From positions 137,583 through 201,582 of the forward strand of contig UBZM01000005.1 in assembly GCA_900470095.1 (NCBI GenBank): a stretch of DNA of 64,000 nucleotides. The letters are read 5' to 3'. The notes beneath the pieces were generated by a model. That model was not told where the DNA came from and searched no databases. It saw only the letters and a list, made by a program, of their open reading frames with translations. The position numbers and the translations under genes were made by a program. Each line of letters starts with the position of its first letter. Position 1 is the stretch's first letter. The stretch is from Hyphomicrobiales bacterium. GTDB taxonomy: Bacteria; Pseudomonadota; Alphaproteobacteria; Rhizobiales; Beijerinckiaceae. Positions 8,169 to 16,936 of the stretch are shown here, one piece after another.

Positions 8169-9131
8169 GTGTCGAAGCTGCCGGATTTCGAGGGCCTGGC
8201 CATGTTCGCGAAGGTGGCCGAGGAGCACTCCTTCGCTGCGGCCGCACGGACCCTGGGCGTGTCGGTGGCCACCGTCTCGCGCGCCGTCGCGCGCCTGGAG
8301 GAGCGTCTTGGAGGGCGCCTGTTCAACAGGACGTCCCGGCGGCTTGCGCTGACGGACTATGGCCACAGACTCGCCGAGCGCGCCTCGAGGATCCTTTCCG
8401 ATGCAGAGGAGGCCGAGGATGTCGCGCGCGAGACCTCCAGCCGGCCCCGCGGCCTCGTGAAGCTTGCGGCCCCGCTCTCCTTCGGCACGCGCTGGATCGC
8501 CCCCATGCTGCCGGAGTTCTTCCGGCGCTATCCCGAGATTGCCGTCGATCTGCATCTGACCGACGCGCAGGCCGACCTGATCGGCGAGGGATTCGACGCC
8601 GCGCTGCGCATCGCCGTCCTGGAGGATTCCTCGCTCGTTGCGCGGCTGATCGCCCCTGTCCGGCGGTTCGTGGTCGCAGCGCCGGCCTATATCGCGGAAT
8701 ACGGCCGGCCGCAGCACCCGCACGATCTCGCGACCCATCGCTGCCTGAGCTATGCCAACCGATCCAGGCCTGACGTCTGGCGCTTCGCGCATCAGGAAAC
8801 CGGCAAGGAAGCGTCGATCACGCCAGCAGGGCCGCTGCGGGGAACGAGCGCCGAGGCCTTGTTGCCGACGGTGCTCGCGGGGCTGGCGATCACTGAGCTC
8901 CCGGAGTTCATCGCGACCCAGTATTTTCCCGATCGCCAACTGGAACCGATCCTGACCGATTGGCGGCTGCCCGAGGGCGGGCTTTACTTCGTGACGCCGA
9001 CGGCGCGTGCACGCCCCGCGAAGGTCTCCGCCTTGGCTGATTTCCTCATCGGCGAGCTGACGGATGCACGGTGGAGCGCGGAAGCGGTGATGGGCTGGAA
9101 ACCGCCGTCCCGACTGTTGAGGCAACCATAG
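8169..9131 (+). CDS. LysR-family transcriptional regulator
   Basis: About 320 residues. A LysR winged helix-turn-helix spans residues 6-64 (FAAAARTLGVSVATVSRAVARLEERLGGRLFNRTSRRLALTD pattern). An effector-binding LysR_substrate domain follows, of the type seen in AaeR/DmlR-like regulators (LVKLAAPLSFG, then LPEFFRRYPEIAVDLHLTD). The chosen GTG at 8169 has AGGA six bases upstream; a TTG at 8163 would overlap that site. It is transcribed away from the DoxX gene, and a 20-bp palindrome lies just before its start, so it probably controls both. The ligand is unknown. Confidence 0.9.
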   Translation: MSKLPDFEGLAMFAKVAEEHSFAAAARTLGVSVATVSRAVARLEERLGGRLFNRTSRRLALTDYGHRLAERASRILSDAEEAEDVARETSSRPRGLVKLAAPLSFGTRWIAPMLPEFFRRYPEIAVDLHLTDAQADLIGEGFDAALRIAVLEDSSLVARLIAPVRRFVVAAPAYIAEYGRPQHPHDLATHRCLSYANRSRPDVWRFAHQETGKEASITPAGPLRGTSAEALLPTVLAGLAITELPEFIATQYFPDRQLEPILTDWRLPEGGLYFVTPTARARPAKVSALADFLIGELTDARWSAEAVMGWKPPSRLLRQP

Positions 9132-9393
9132 GCAATACCCGGGATGCTTGGTGTGAAGACATGGCCGCGTCATCTTAGTCGCTCGAACCGCAGAAGGCGC
9201 AGGGGACAGGGGGCAGCCACGGACGCGCGGTCCATGGGGCACCGCATTCTCGGTGCGGCTGGAACGGAGGTCCTGCGCTATCAGTGGCCTGACGCGATTG
9301 GAGTGAAGGAGCGTCCCGCATCCTGGAAGGCAGGGCGGCACAGAGCATCAGAATCGCGAATATCAGTATTCGGCGGGAGCTTGGGGCAATGCG

Positions 9394-10194
9394 TTATAGC
9401 GTGAGAAGAAGCGGTCGATGGTCCGAGACCTCGGGATGCTCGACCACTGTGAATTCGCTCACATCGACGGTGCTGCGCACGAGCATATAGTCGGCGTAGC
9501 GACCCGTCTTCTTGTAGTGCGAGGTTCGGGTGTCGGTGCACCCAGTCGCCGTGACGAGGTCGCGCAGGCCGATCTCCGCCAGGATGTCGAACGTCCGGCT
9601 GGCAGGTTCGACATTGAAATCGCCGCAGACGACCAGGCGCTCCCCTGGTAGCGCGACGTTCTGGATCATCCCCACGAAGCGCGTTGCCTGCTCCATGCGC
9701 TCTGGCGTGTCCAGCTTGCCCGCAGGGTCGCGAAGCCCATGCATATGCGCGATGGTGATCGGCCAACCCCGTTCGAAATCGAAGAGTCGGACGACATGCG
9801 CGTTGCGCGACCTGGGATGGTCTCCATAGCCATCCCAGGAGAACTCCTTGTGCACGAAGCCTTGCGCCTGCCCGATGATCGGATAGGTCGATCGCACGAA
9901 TGTCGCCAGGCCCCATTGCGAGGGCACGGGTTTGCCGTCGTCCCAGAGAAGGCCCTGCGCGGCGGGCAGGAACATCGCCCTATGATCAGGCAGAGCCTCG
10001 CTGATCTCACGGAAGAAGTTTGCGCGCTGGGGAAGAACGTGGTCGCCGTCGCGGTAGGTCAGCCAATCCTTTGACGACGAAGGCGTGTGCACGACTTCCT
10101 GCAGGCACAGGATGTCGGGTAGCGCGCTGCGCAGATAGGCCTGCACTTGCTCGTGCAACGCGCCACCCCATCCGTTCAGACTGATGATCCGCAT
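9394..10194 (-). CDS. Endonuclease/exonuclease/phosphatase-family protein
   Basis: A 266-residue protein of the EEP superfamily (DNase I/inositol phosphatase fold). Visible landmarks are the opening MRIISLNGWGG with the metal-linked Asn, DILCLQEVVH with the catalytic Glu near residue 32, AHMHGLRDP with the central His, VVCGDFNVEP with the paired Asp/Asn, and the C-terminal SDHRPLLL box. All metal and catalytic positions are therefore present. No signal peptide is seen. Substrates in this family range from DNA to phosphoinositides and cannot be predicted. The ATG at 10194 follows GGGG; further upstream in-frame starts would add a Pro-rich tail with no similarity. The gene is not obviously part of an operon. 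Confidence 0.88.
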   Translation of the reverse strand: MRIISLNGWGGALHEQVQAYLRSALPDILCLQEVVHTPSSSKDWLTYRDGDHVLPQRANFFREISEALPDHRAMFLPAAQGLLWDDGKPVPSQWGLATFVRSTYPIIGQAQGFVHKEFSWDGYGDHPRSRNAHVVRLFDFERGWPITIAHMHGLRDPAGKLDTPERMEQATRFVGMIQNVALPGERLVVCGDFNVEPASRTFDILAEIGLRDLVTATGCTDTRTSHYKKTGRYADYMLVRSTVDVSEFTVVEHPEVSDHRPLLLTL

Positions 10195-10345
10195 GACGAC
10201 CCCAAGCGACCGGATTGGCGACACCCGGGTGCCACCCGCGTCGTCAACCTGACCTGGGTCGTTGATGAATGGGCACGGGCCTCCAAACCGGGGCGACTGA
10301 CGCACTCAGCCTAGGGGGACGCCGCCCCGGCCGCAACGAATGCCG

Positions 10346-10915
10346 TTACGGAAGGGCTTCGTTGGTGACGAGGAGACCCGTCCGTCCGTCGGCAATGGCG
10401 ATCCTTTCCCAAACCACGATGCTGGGAAGGATAGGAATATCGGGATCATCATTGCCGCTGGTGACGAAGCGGACGCGCCCTGACCCTCTACCTTCAAACC
10501 AGCCAAGCTCCTGAAGCCTGCGCTCGGTCTCGATGATTTCCCGCGTTGCGAAGCGTCGCAGGGAAACGCCGTAGAACGAGGCGACATCGATGCGCCACTC
10601 CGCCTCCCGCGCCGGGGAGACGGCCAGGAGCGCAAGCGCATCGTCGCAGACGAGGTGGACCGGAAACGAGGCATGTTCGACCAGGCGCCGCAGTGTGCTG
10701 TCGATCCCGACGCTTTCATGCCGATCCAGCAATCTTTCGATCCGGGAGCGCGCCTCGGCCGACGGTTCGTGGACGCCCGATTCCCATCGTGACAGCAGCC
10801 CCTGCGAGACACCGAGATCAGCCGCCAATGTTTGCTGCTTGATCTGCCTGAGGACGCGGAAGCGGCGGAGCCTGCGGCCCAGGGGGATGATCTCGTTTGA
10901 TGGATCGAGAGGCAT
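10346..10915 (-). CDS. XRE-family regulator with unrecognised C-terminal domain
   Basis: A 189-residue protein. Residues 10-65 form a Cro/C1-type helix-turn-helix (RLRRFRVLRQIKQQTLAADLGVSQGLLSRWESG). The remaining 120 residues (HASFPVHLVCDDALALLAVSPAREAEWR onward) look like a small sensor module with a PAS-like flavour, but I do not recognise a named domain. The ATG at 10915 is used because a longer frame to 11008 lacks a good ribosome site and starts before the conserved domain by 30 residues. No divergent partner with an obvious operator is visible, so the regulon is unknown. Confidence 0.8.
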   Translation of the reverse strand: MPLDPSNEIIPLGRRLRRFRVLRQIKQQTLAADLGVSQGLLSRWESGVHEPSAEARSRIERLLDRHESVGIDSTLRRLVEHASFPVHLVCDDALALLAVSPAREAEWRIDVASFYGVSLRRFATREIIETERRLQELGWFEGRGSGRVRFVTSGNDDPDIPILPSIVVWERIAIADGRTGLLVTNEALP

Positions 10916-11140
10916 GGATCTCTCTCGGCAGTTGAGCGCCTGATGCTGGAAGCCGCGCGGATCAGGCGCAGGTCCGAGAGGGTAGCGCCCTGTCGCGCTG
11001 TTCGGCAATTGCCGCCACGCGCTCCAAGAGGCCGCGAGGCGGGATCCGTTGGGTTTGCCTCATGCAGCACGATCCGTCGTGCTCGCGCTCCGGCCGTTGC
11101 GGAGAGGCGTATCGGAAGGCCCGATACGCGCGCGGGCTTC

Positions 11141-11635
11141 TCAGTTGATCGACTTGATGCTGCCGAAGATATCGTCGAGCGCCTTGGCATGGGTCGCGCG
11201 TTCTTGGTCATTGCCCCAGACGGTGATCATGATCATCCGGCCGCTGCCGGCCGGCATCAGGATGAAATCGACTGTCGTCGGGCCGTTCGCGTCAGTGGTG
11301 CGAAACTGGAAGACGGTCGAGGAAATCCCGTTGATCGGGACTTCGGCCTGGATCGGCTTCACCTGCTTGATCTCGTTTTCCTTCATCCAGGCTTCGTTCG
11401 TGGCCATCATCTTGTCGATCTCGCGGGCATGCGCGAACTCGACCGAGAAGAAGATAGCCTCGTCCTCCGGGCGCGCGGAATAGCCGAACTCGATCTCCTG
11501 CGTCTTCCAGTTGTTCGGGACGGTCAGCGTGATGGCCGGGTTCTTGTCGGGAACAGCGAAATTCTTGGCGCTGGCAGGCACGACACACAGAAGCGCGGCG
11601 GCGAAAGCCGCAAGGAAGAGACGGGCGATGGGCAT
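11141..11635 (-). CDS. Exported hypothetical protein
   Basis: A 164-residue protein with a clear Sec signal peptide (MPIARLFLAAFAAALLCVVPASA, cleavage before KN). The mature part starts with a strand-rich LTVPNNWKTQEIEFGYSARPEDEAIFFSVEF stretch and ends in ATHAKALDDIFGSIK, giving an alternating alpha/beta pattern like that of small periplasmic lipid- or stress-linked proteins. No catalytic motif is visible. The ATG at 11635 is chosen since the longer frame to 11761 would place the signal peptide inside the chain. I do not recognise the family. The 262 bp upstream to the acetyltransferase gene contain no further gene. Confidence 0.75.
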   Translation of the reverse strand: MPIARLFLAAFAAALLCVVPASAKNFAVPDKNPAITLTVPNNWKTQEIEFGYSARPEDEAIFFSVEFAHAREIDKMMATNEAWMKENEIKQVKPIQAEVPINGISSTVFQFRTTDANGPTTVDFILMPAGSGRMIMITVWGNDQERATHAKALDDIFGSIKSIN

Positions 11636-11897
11636 GGGAGAGTTCTCAAGAGCCAGGTGACACATGTGACCTGCAGCCCGCCGCTTCCTCTGCGCCGCCC
11701 ATGGCGCTGACGCAATGCCGATTGACCGGCCGTGTCGCGCAAACCTTAACCGGCCCGGCATTCGCCTGGGGATCGCGGGCCGCGGAGCGTATCACCGCCC
11801 CTCACCCTCAGGGTGGCGTCCTCGGCTCCGTCCCTTGCACGGTCGTGAGAGGGGCGCATCTCCGCCCGCATCAGCGGGAACCGCTACGGACGGTTCC

Positions 11898-12455
11898 TCA
11901 GTCGGCGATCGAACGAATGACCCGCGCCGGATTGCCTCCGACAAGGGTATTCGGCGGAACGTCCCTGGTGACGACCGAGGCCGCCGCGACGACTGAATTC
12001 TCTCCGATTGTCACGCCACCGATGATGGTCGCGCCGGCCGCGATCCAGACATTTCTCCCGATCGCGACGGGCTTTGCGACGACGCCGGCGCGCCGCTGGG
12101 ATGGTTCGATAGGGTGACCGGTCGTGATGATGCTCACATTCGGCCCGATCAGCACGTCGTCGGCAATATCGAGCCCGCCGAGATCGTAGAAGGTACAGTT
12201 CTGATTGACGAAGACATTGCGCCCGACGCTGATATTGACCCCGTTTTCCGTGTGGAATGGCGGTATCAAAACGAAACTGTCATCGACCTTCTTGCCGATG
12301 AGATCGCTGAACAGGGCCCGGACTTGATCGGCATCGTCATAGGTCAAGCGGTTGAGGGTGGCGGTGATCGCCATCGCTCGTTTGATACTTGCCGACATGG
12401 CCGCCGATTCCGGCGTTCTCCTGGGAATGAACCTGGTGCGATCATCCTTCGCCAT
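11898..12455 (-). CDS. Maltose/nodulation-type O-acetyltransferase (left-handed beta helix)
   Basis: A 185-residue hexapeptide-repeat acyltransferase of the Maa/LacA/NodL group. After an N-terminal helical segment (LTYDDADQVRALFSDLIGKKVDDSFVLIPPFHTENGVNI pattern), hexapeptide turns run from about residue 75. The catalytic His lies in ITTGHPI near residue 120, followed by IGRNVWIAAGATIIGGVTIGENSVVAAASVVTRDVPP and the GGNPARVIR end of the family. It should transfer an acetyl group from acetyl-CoA to a sugar hydroxyl. The ATG at 12455 has a strong GGAGGA site. It lies downstream of the C39-like and MerR genes on the same strand, but with a 134-bp gap, so co-transcription is uncertain. Confidence 0.9.
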   Translation of the reverse strand: MAKDDRTRFIPRRTPESAAMSASIKRAMAITATLNRLTYDDADQVRALFSDLIGKKVDDSFVLIPPFHTENGVNISVGRNVFVNQNCTFYDLGGLDIADDVLIGPNVSIITTGHPIEPSQRRAGVVAKPVAIGRNVWIAAGATIIGGVTIGENSVVAAASVVTRDVPPNTLVGGNPARVIRSIAD

Positions 12456-12588
12456 TCCGTATTGTCCTCCGGGCGCGGTCGAGCGAGTGCCCGGTGCGTG
12501 ACAGCGCCGCCGGGATTCGCTGAGGGTAGCTGCAAATGGCTGGGATAAACGTCCAAACGTCCAGGCAGGTCCATATCCAGGCAGGCCT

Positions 12589-13518
12589 TCAGCTTTGGTT
12601 TTGCAAGGCCGTCCGCAGCAAGTCGTAGGTGGGCGCCAGGTCACGAAGGGCCGACGCCGCAACAGCGTCCTTGCCGATAACCAGCGGATATTGCATCGCG
12701 CCGATCAGGCGCGCCTGCCTGTCGGCAATCTGCGCGGCTTCGGCATAGCCAGCGCGCGCCAGGCACGTCGCAGCATCGGCGGCGCGGCGGGCGCCGACCC
12801 TGACCGCGAAATGGATCATATGGCCGCGCAGCTCCTCGTCGCATCGCGCCTCGATCCTTGCCGCCAGGGCTTCGGCAGCTTCGCCATTGCCGAGGCTTCC
12901 GGCGGGCATGCCGAGATCGCCTTCCATCGACAGCCAGCGGATCGCCGAAGGGATGGACGCACGGATCGTCTCCACCTCGCTCACCTCCGCGACGCGCCTG
13001 AACGCGGTGCGCATGGTGTAGGGCGCACCATAGATCAGCGTGCTGGCGCTCCAGGCGGCCATGAAATCGGCGATCGGCAGGCTGGCATAGGGATAGCCCT
13101 GCGGATCATGCATCAGCGCACGCTCATCATCCGCTTCGAGAACGACGACGTAATGGTCGGCTTCGATCGGTCCACGCATGCCCGGCTGGTGCCGCAGATG
13201 CCCCATCTCGACCGGACCGACCCAGACCGGTCCGTCAGCAAGCGCCGCCTTGAGGCGGGCGAGGGCTTCCTCGGCTTCGCCGCCCTGCGTGACCGTCGAT
13301 GTCCAGCCAAGCGCCGAAAGCGCGTCCTCAAAACCCTTTTCCGGGTCCCAGCCATAGGGATCGAAGAATGGCAGCGTGCCGCCGACCAGTTGCATGCCGA
13401 ACGGGCTGCCGGTGGCGAATTCGATCACCGCGGTGGAGGGCGCATCGGCCCGAAACATCATCGCGAAGGAATTGGCGTAGCAATAGGGGCCGGAGCCCGT
13501 ATAGGCAAAATGCGTCAT
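12589..13518 (-). CDS. C39-like papain-fold protein linked to a MerR regulator
   Basis: A 309-residue protein. The N-terminus carries GPYCYANSFAMM with Cys13, and later HYVVVLEAD with His122 and MHDPQG with Asp138. This Cys-His-Asp order and spacing is that of C39-like or BtrH-N papain-fold domains. The C-terminal half (from about 165) is all helical (RVAEVSEVETIRASIPSAI, then a tetratricopeptide-like ATCLARAGYAEAAQIADRQARLIGAMQY) and is not recognised. No signal peptide or membrane segment is seen. The start overlaps the stop of the MerR gene as ATGA, so translation is coupled and the MerR protein probably senses something the enzyme processes. It could be a peptidase, an acyltransferase like BtrH, or a non-catalytic binding domain. 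Confidence 0.65.
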   Translation of the reverse strand: MTHFAYTGSGPYCYANSFAMMFRADAPSTAVIEFATGSPFGMQLVGGTLPFFDPYGWDPEKGFEDALSALGWTSTVTQGGEAEEALARLKAALADGPVWVGPVEMGHLRHQPGMRGPIEADHYVVVLEADDERALMHDPQGYPYASLPIADFMAAWSASTLIYGAPYTMRTAFRRVAEVSEVETIRASIPSAIRWLSMEGDLGMPAGSLGNGEAAEALAARIEARCDEELRGHMIHFAVRVGARRAADAATCLARAGYAEAAQIADRQARLIGAMQYPLVIGKDAVAASALRDLAPTYDLLRTALQNQS

Positions 13519-14336
13519 GACGGGTTCCCTTTCTGGGTGATCGGATAGGCGACGTCGAAGCGCGCGCCGCCGGTTCCGGGATAGGTCTCGCAGGGGCTGT
13601 CGCTGCAGCTCAGATCGCTTCGCGCGTCGAGCCAGGCCTCGATGGCGTCGTAGACGCGCAGGACGAGCGGGAAATCCTCATAAGCCCTGGGCACTGGCAG
13701 ATAGACCTCGCGCCGCCCCGGCTGCAGCCATAGGCGTAGGTCCCCGGCAGGTTCCAGGCTGCCGTCATAGGCGATGGCGACCTCGACCAGGCCTTCGCTG
13801 TCGCGGCTGACGAGGCTGTGGCAATGCACGCTCATCGGCCCGTCGCCCGGCAATCCTGAGCCACGCAGATGGGCGCGGATATCGGCCTCGGCGCTGGCGA
13901 TGAAGGCGTCGAGGGCCTCGACGCCAACATGGCGCTGGCGGGACACCACCTTGCTGGCCTTGATCTCGCGCAGCCGGACCGCCGTGGCCAAGGCGGGTTC
14001 TCCACCGTCGACGTGCCGGGCAAGCGCCCGCACGCCCTCGGCCTGTTCGGCCAGCAGCTCATTCTGCGCGGCGAGCCATGTCTGAAGCTCGATGACGCGC
14101 GCCTCGGGCGCAAGCGCGACCAACTGCCCGACGCGCGCCACCGGCAGGCCGAGCCGTCGCAGTCTCGCGATCAGCCGCGCCCGCGGTGCCTGCTCGGGTG
14201 CGTAGTAACGGTACCCGGTCTGCGGATCGACATAGGTCGGCACGAGCAGGCCCAGTTCGGCATAGAGCCGCAACGCCTTCGGCGACAGTCGCGTGGCGGC
14301 GCCGAAACGCCCGGCAAGAAGATAGGAATCGCTCAT
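13515..14336 (-). CDS. MerR-family regulator with GyrI-like effector domain
   Basis: A 273-residue activator. Residues 5-75 are a MerR helix-turn-helix with the landmark LRLYAELGLLVPTYVDPQTGYRYY run, followed by a dimerisation helix (QTWLAAQNELLAEQAEGV). From about 135 a GyrI/AraC-E_bind-like effector domain follows, with paired beta-alpha-beta halves and a central PAGDLRLWLQPGRREVYLPV segment. This is the BmrR/TipA type of architecture, which binds small hydrophobic or cationic molecules. It is the first gene of a two-gene unit with the C39-like gene (4-bp overlap). The ATG at 14336 is the only sensible start. The ligand is unknown. Confidence 0.88.
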   Translation of the reverse strand: MSDSYLLAGRFGAATRLSPKALRLYAELGLLVPTYVDPQTGYRYYAPEQAPRARLIARLRRLGLPVARVGQLVALAPEARVIELQTWLAAQNELLAEQAEGVRALARHVDGGEPALATAVRLREIKASKVVSRQRHVGVEALDAFIASAEADIRAHLRGSGLPGDGPMSVHCHSLVSRDSEGLVEVAIAYDGSLEPAGDLRLWLQPGRREVYLPVPRAYEDFPLVLRVYDAIEAWLDARSDLSCSDSPCETYPGTGGARFDVAYPITQKGNPS

Positions 14337-14545
14337 GCGCCTATGTCTAGGGTCAGCCCTTGGGGCGAGGTCAAGCGCTCGATAGAGCCTTCGCCATGGC
14401 CACGTTTTGATCGTCCCGGGTGAGGAGCCTGGCGCCCCCCCTCGCGCGCAGCTGGGCGACGGCCCGGCTCTGCAGTCTCCGGGCTGGCGACGTCAGAGCC
14501 TTCATGGCACGATCCGGGCCTTGCCATTCAGTCGGGGAGCGCCTG

Positions 14546-14764
14546 ATGACCAACGACAGGGCCGGGCACCTCGTTGCTGACGACGCTCCGACACATCCTG
14601 AGGAAATCAGATCCGAGTTCGACCTGCGTGTTGGCAAGCACATCACCCTGCAGGGACGGGCGCGGATCACCCCGGCTGGTCTGATCTGCTCCGGGCTCGC
14701 GGTCGCCATGGTGACGTTTGCTCTGGGCTACCTTGCGCGGTCGATTCCGGCCCGGCGGCGGTGA
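14546..14764 (+). CDS. Small membrane protein
   Basis: A 72-residue protein with a polar, acidic N-terminal half and a single membrane helix (LICSGLAVAMVTFALGYLA) ending in a basic RSIPARRR tail, so the C-terminus should be cytoplasmic. The ATG at 14546 has a GGGGAG site six bases upstream. Proteins of this shape occur widely in Hyphomicrobiales without known function. The evidence is only the good ribosome site, the helix and the charge pattern. Confidence 0.5.
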   Translation: MTNDRAGHLVADDAPTHPEEIRSEFDLRVGKHITLQGRARITPAGLICSGLAVAMVTFALGYLARSIPARRR

Positions 14765-14991
14765 GCCTTCTGGCCGATGATCCAGCAATTTGCCCCGACC
14801 GTTCGCAGACTATGTGTCGGGTTGCCGGGATCGAGCCATGACTGCCAACAGCGTTCACCGCCACGAGACCGCCCGCAACCCTGCGAAACGCGCTACGCAT
14901 TCGTCGCAAGCCTCAACCCTTGGAAACGATGTTCTTCGATTCATCGCGCTGGTCTATTGTGCGCGCCGTGGCCAAAGGGCGGATGACGACT

Positions 14992-15831
14992 ATGCGAATT
15001 TTCCTGATCGCGTTCCTCTGCATGGCGACATCAACGGCAGGCCTGGCGGCGGACACCTTGGCACGGGCTCGCGAGACCGGCACATTGCGGCTTGGCTTCC
15101 GGGCCGATGCGCCCCCGTATTCCTATCGTACGACCAGCGGCGAACCGTCGGGATATATCGTCGATCTCTGCCGCGAGGTCGCCGCGGGCGTGAAGAAGGC
15201 GCAGGGTCTCCCTTCACTCAAGATCGACTATGTCGAGGTCTCGTCCACGGCTCGCCTGGACGCGCTGCGGGATGGCAAGATCGATATTCTCTGCGATCCG
15301 ACCTCGATGACCATGTCGCGTCGCGCCATCGTCGATTTTTCGCTCCCGACCTTCATCGATGGCGCCGGCGTTCTGCACCGGACCAATGATCTCTCCCGCC
15401 TTGAGGATCTGCGCGGCAAGAAGATCGGCGTGCTGCGCGGCACGACGACCGAGGACGTCCTGAAGGCGACGTTGACGCAACTCGGGATCGAGGCCGAGAT
15501 CGTTCCGATGCAGGCTCATCCCGACGGTGTCCGCAGCCTGTCGGCAGGAAAGATCGACGCTTATTTCGCTGATCGCGGGATCCTCAGCTATCACTTGCTG
15601 AACAGCGAGAACCGCTCCGGCATGAAGCTCTCCGATCAGTATTTCACGTTCGAGACCTATGCGCTGGCTCTGCCGCGCGGCGATGAAAAGCTGCGCCTGC
15701 TTGTCGATGCCACGCTGGCAGAACTCTATCGCACCGATCGTGTGAAGCAGATCTATGCCCGTAGCTTCGGAAGCTTCCCGCCGGATCAATTTATCCGTGC
15801 TCTCTTCGTCATCAATGGCGTGCCGAAATAG
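14992..15831 (+). CDS. Solitary amino-acid-type ABC substrate-binding protein
   Basis: A 279-residue SBP_bac_3 family protein. The signal peptide (MRIFLIAFLCMATSTAGLAA) is followed by LARARETGTLRLGFRADAPPYSY, the classical start of polar amino-acid binding proteins, then GEPSGYIVDLCREVA, a DILCDPTSMTMSRRAIVDFSLP segment with the family SMT-x4-R box, and LRGKKIGVLRGTTTE. The ATG at 14992 is preceded by AAAGGGCGG; a second ATG at 14983 is possible. No permease or ATPase gene is adjacent, so the protein either feeds a transporter elsewhere or serves another receptor role. The upstream 150 bp hold no regulator. Confidence 0.85.
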   Translation: MRIFLIAFLCMATSTAGLAADTLARARETGTLRLGFRADAPPYSYRTTSGEPSGYIVDLCREVAAGVKKAQGLPSLKIDYVEVSSTARLDALRDGKIDILCDPTSMTMSRRAIVDFSLPTFIDGAGVLHRTNDLSRLEDLRGKKIGVLRGTTTEDVLKATLTQLGIEAEIVPMQAHPDGVRSLSAGKIDAYFADRGILSYHLLNSENRSGMKLSDQYFTFETYALALPRGDEKLRLLVDATLAELYRTDRVKQIYARSFGSFPPDQFIRALFVINGVPK

Positions 15832-16064
15832 CGGCCTAAAGCCCCCCAAGGACGGGGCTGTTGCCAACGGCGCCGGTTCCATGCCGAAGCGCGCGGGACA
15901 GCCTGGATGCCGCCGCAGGGCCGCTCCGCGATCGACACGCGGCTGCCACGGTCGAAGCAGGGGAGGTCGTGATTCTCTCCGGGCGGGGGCCGAGCATAGC
16001 GGCACGCGGTGCCGGCTTGGCAAAGGCGCCTTCGGTTCGGAAAGGTCCCAGGTGAGGGGCGGCC

Positions 16065-16406
16065 TCACACAAGAAAGTGAAAGCCGAAGCCGAGAATGAT
16101 GAACCCCGTGGCGATGATTTGTGCCGTGAAGAGCGGGCGCAGACGCCATTGCTGTTCTGCCTGAAACTCTGACTTCTCCGCCCGGGACATGCGATCGCGC
16201 GCCTTGATCTGTTCGGCCAGCACGCTGGGATGGCCGCCATTCCCGCCATCGCGTTCGAGATCCATCCGCACGGTAATGAACGCAATGATCAGCCCGAGAA
16301 TTCCAAGCCCGAAGAAGCCGACAAGACGCAATGCACCATAGGTCACGCCGATCAGGAGAGCGGCGAGAAACGGGAATGCGAGATAATCCCATTTGGTGAA
16401 GCGCAT
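16065..16406 (-). CDS. Small three-helix membrane protein
   Basis: A 113-residue protein with two hydrophobic helices near the N-terminus (YLAFPFLAALLIGVTYGALRL and FFGLGILGLIIAFITV), a hydrophilic middle part (RMSRAEKSEFQAEQQWRLRP) and a third helix at the end (FTAQIIATGFIILGFGFHFLV). I do not recognise a family. A longer frame to 16577 exists, but the ATG at 16406 places the first helix close to the N-terminus, as is usual. The gene stands alone between the binding-protein gene and the ArsR operon. The 230 bp downstream to the binding-protein stop hold nothing recognisable. Confidence 0.6.
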   Translation of the reverse strand: MRFTKWDYLAFPFLAALLIGVTYGALRLVGFFGLGILGLIIAFITVRMDLERDGGNGGHPSVLAEQIKARDRMSRAEKSEFQAEQQWRLRPLFTAQIIATGFIILGFGFHFLV

Positions 16407-16615
16407 CGCGGCAGAATGGTCGATGCTGCTGGTGGCGTCCAGCGGGGGCTCGCATGGGGCGTTCTGCCCCTTCAAGCCCAGGATCGCGGATGATCGCCCC
16501 GGGGGGCTTCCGGGCACGCGTCGGCGACGTACTGAACTTTCGTGTGGCGGCTCGATCTCCGTTTGACATGCAGGCATTTGCCTGCCTATCTTGTCCTCGC
16601 AACTGAGTGAGGACG

Positions 16616-16936
16616 ATGGACGCTGACGACGTGTTCAAAGCGCTGGGTGACCCGACGCGTAGAAAGCTGCTGGACCTTCTTTGCGAGAAGAACGGGCAGA
16701 CGCTCGGCCAGCTCTGCGAGAACCTGGACATGGCCCGGCAATCCGCCACGCAGCATCTCGGAATCCTGGAGGAGGCCAATCTGGTGAGCACGGTCAGGCG
16801 TGGCCGGGAGAAGCTGCATTTCATCAATCCGGTCCCGCTGCACGAGGTCTACGAGCGGTGGGTGCGCAAGTTCGAACGTCACAGGCTCAGCCTGCTCCAT
16901 GATCTGAAGAAAGAACTCGAAGGAGACGAACAATGA
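16616..16936 (+). CDS. ArsR-family transcriptional regulator
   Basis: A 106-residue regulator with an ArsR/SmtB winged helix-turn-helix: MDADDVFKALGDPTRRKLLDLL, then LGQLCENLDMARQSATQHLGILEEANLVST and a wing with RRGREKLHFIN. There are no metal-binding Cys pairs of the ELCVCDL type, which fits the metal-independent subgroup that controls SRPBCC/AHSA1 genes. The ATG at 16616 has a GAGG site; a GTG at 16607 is possible. The stop overlaps the next start as ATGA, so the regulator and the SRPBCC protein are translationally coupled. Confidence 0.9.
   Translation: MDADDVFKALGDPTRRKLLDLLCEKNGQTLGQLCENLDMARQSATQHLGILEEANLVSTVRRGREKLHFINPVPLHEVYERWVRKFERHRLSLLHDLKKELEGDEQ

Noticed and set aside
9132..9393. 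A possible short forward gene after the LysR gene.
   Set aside because: The frame has no ribosome site and an Arg-rich, non-descript translation.
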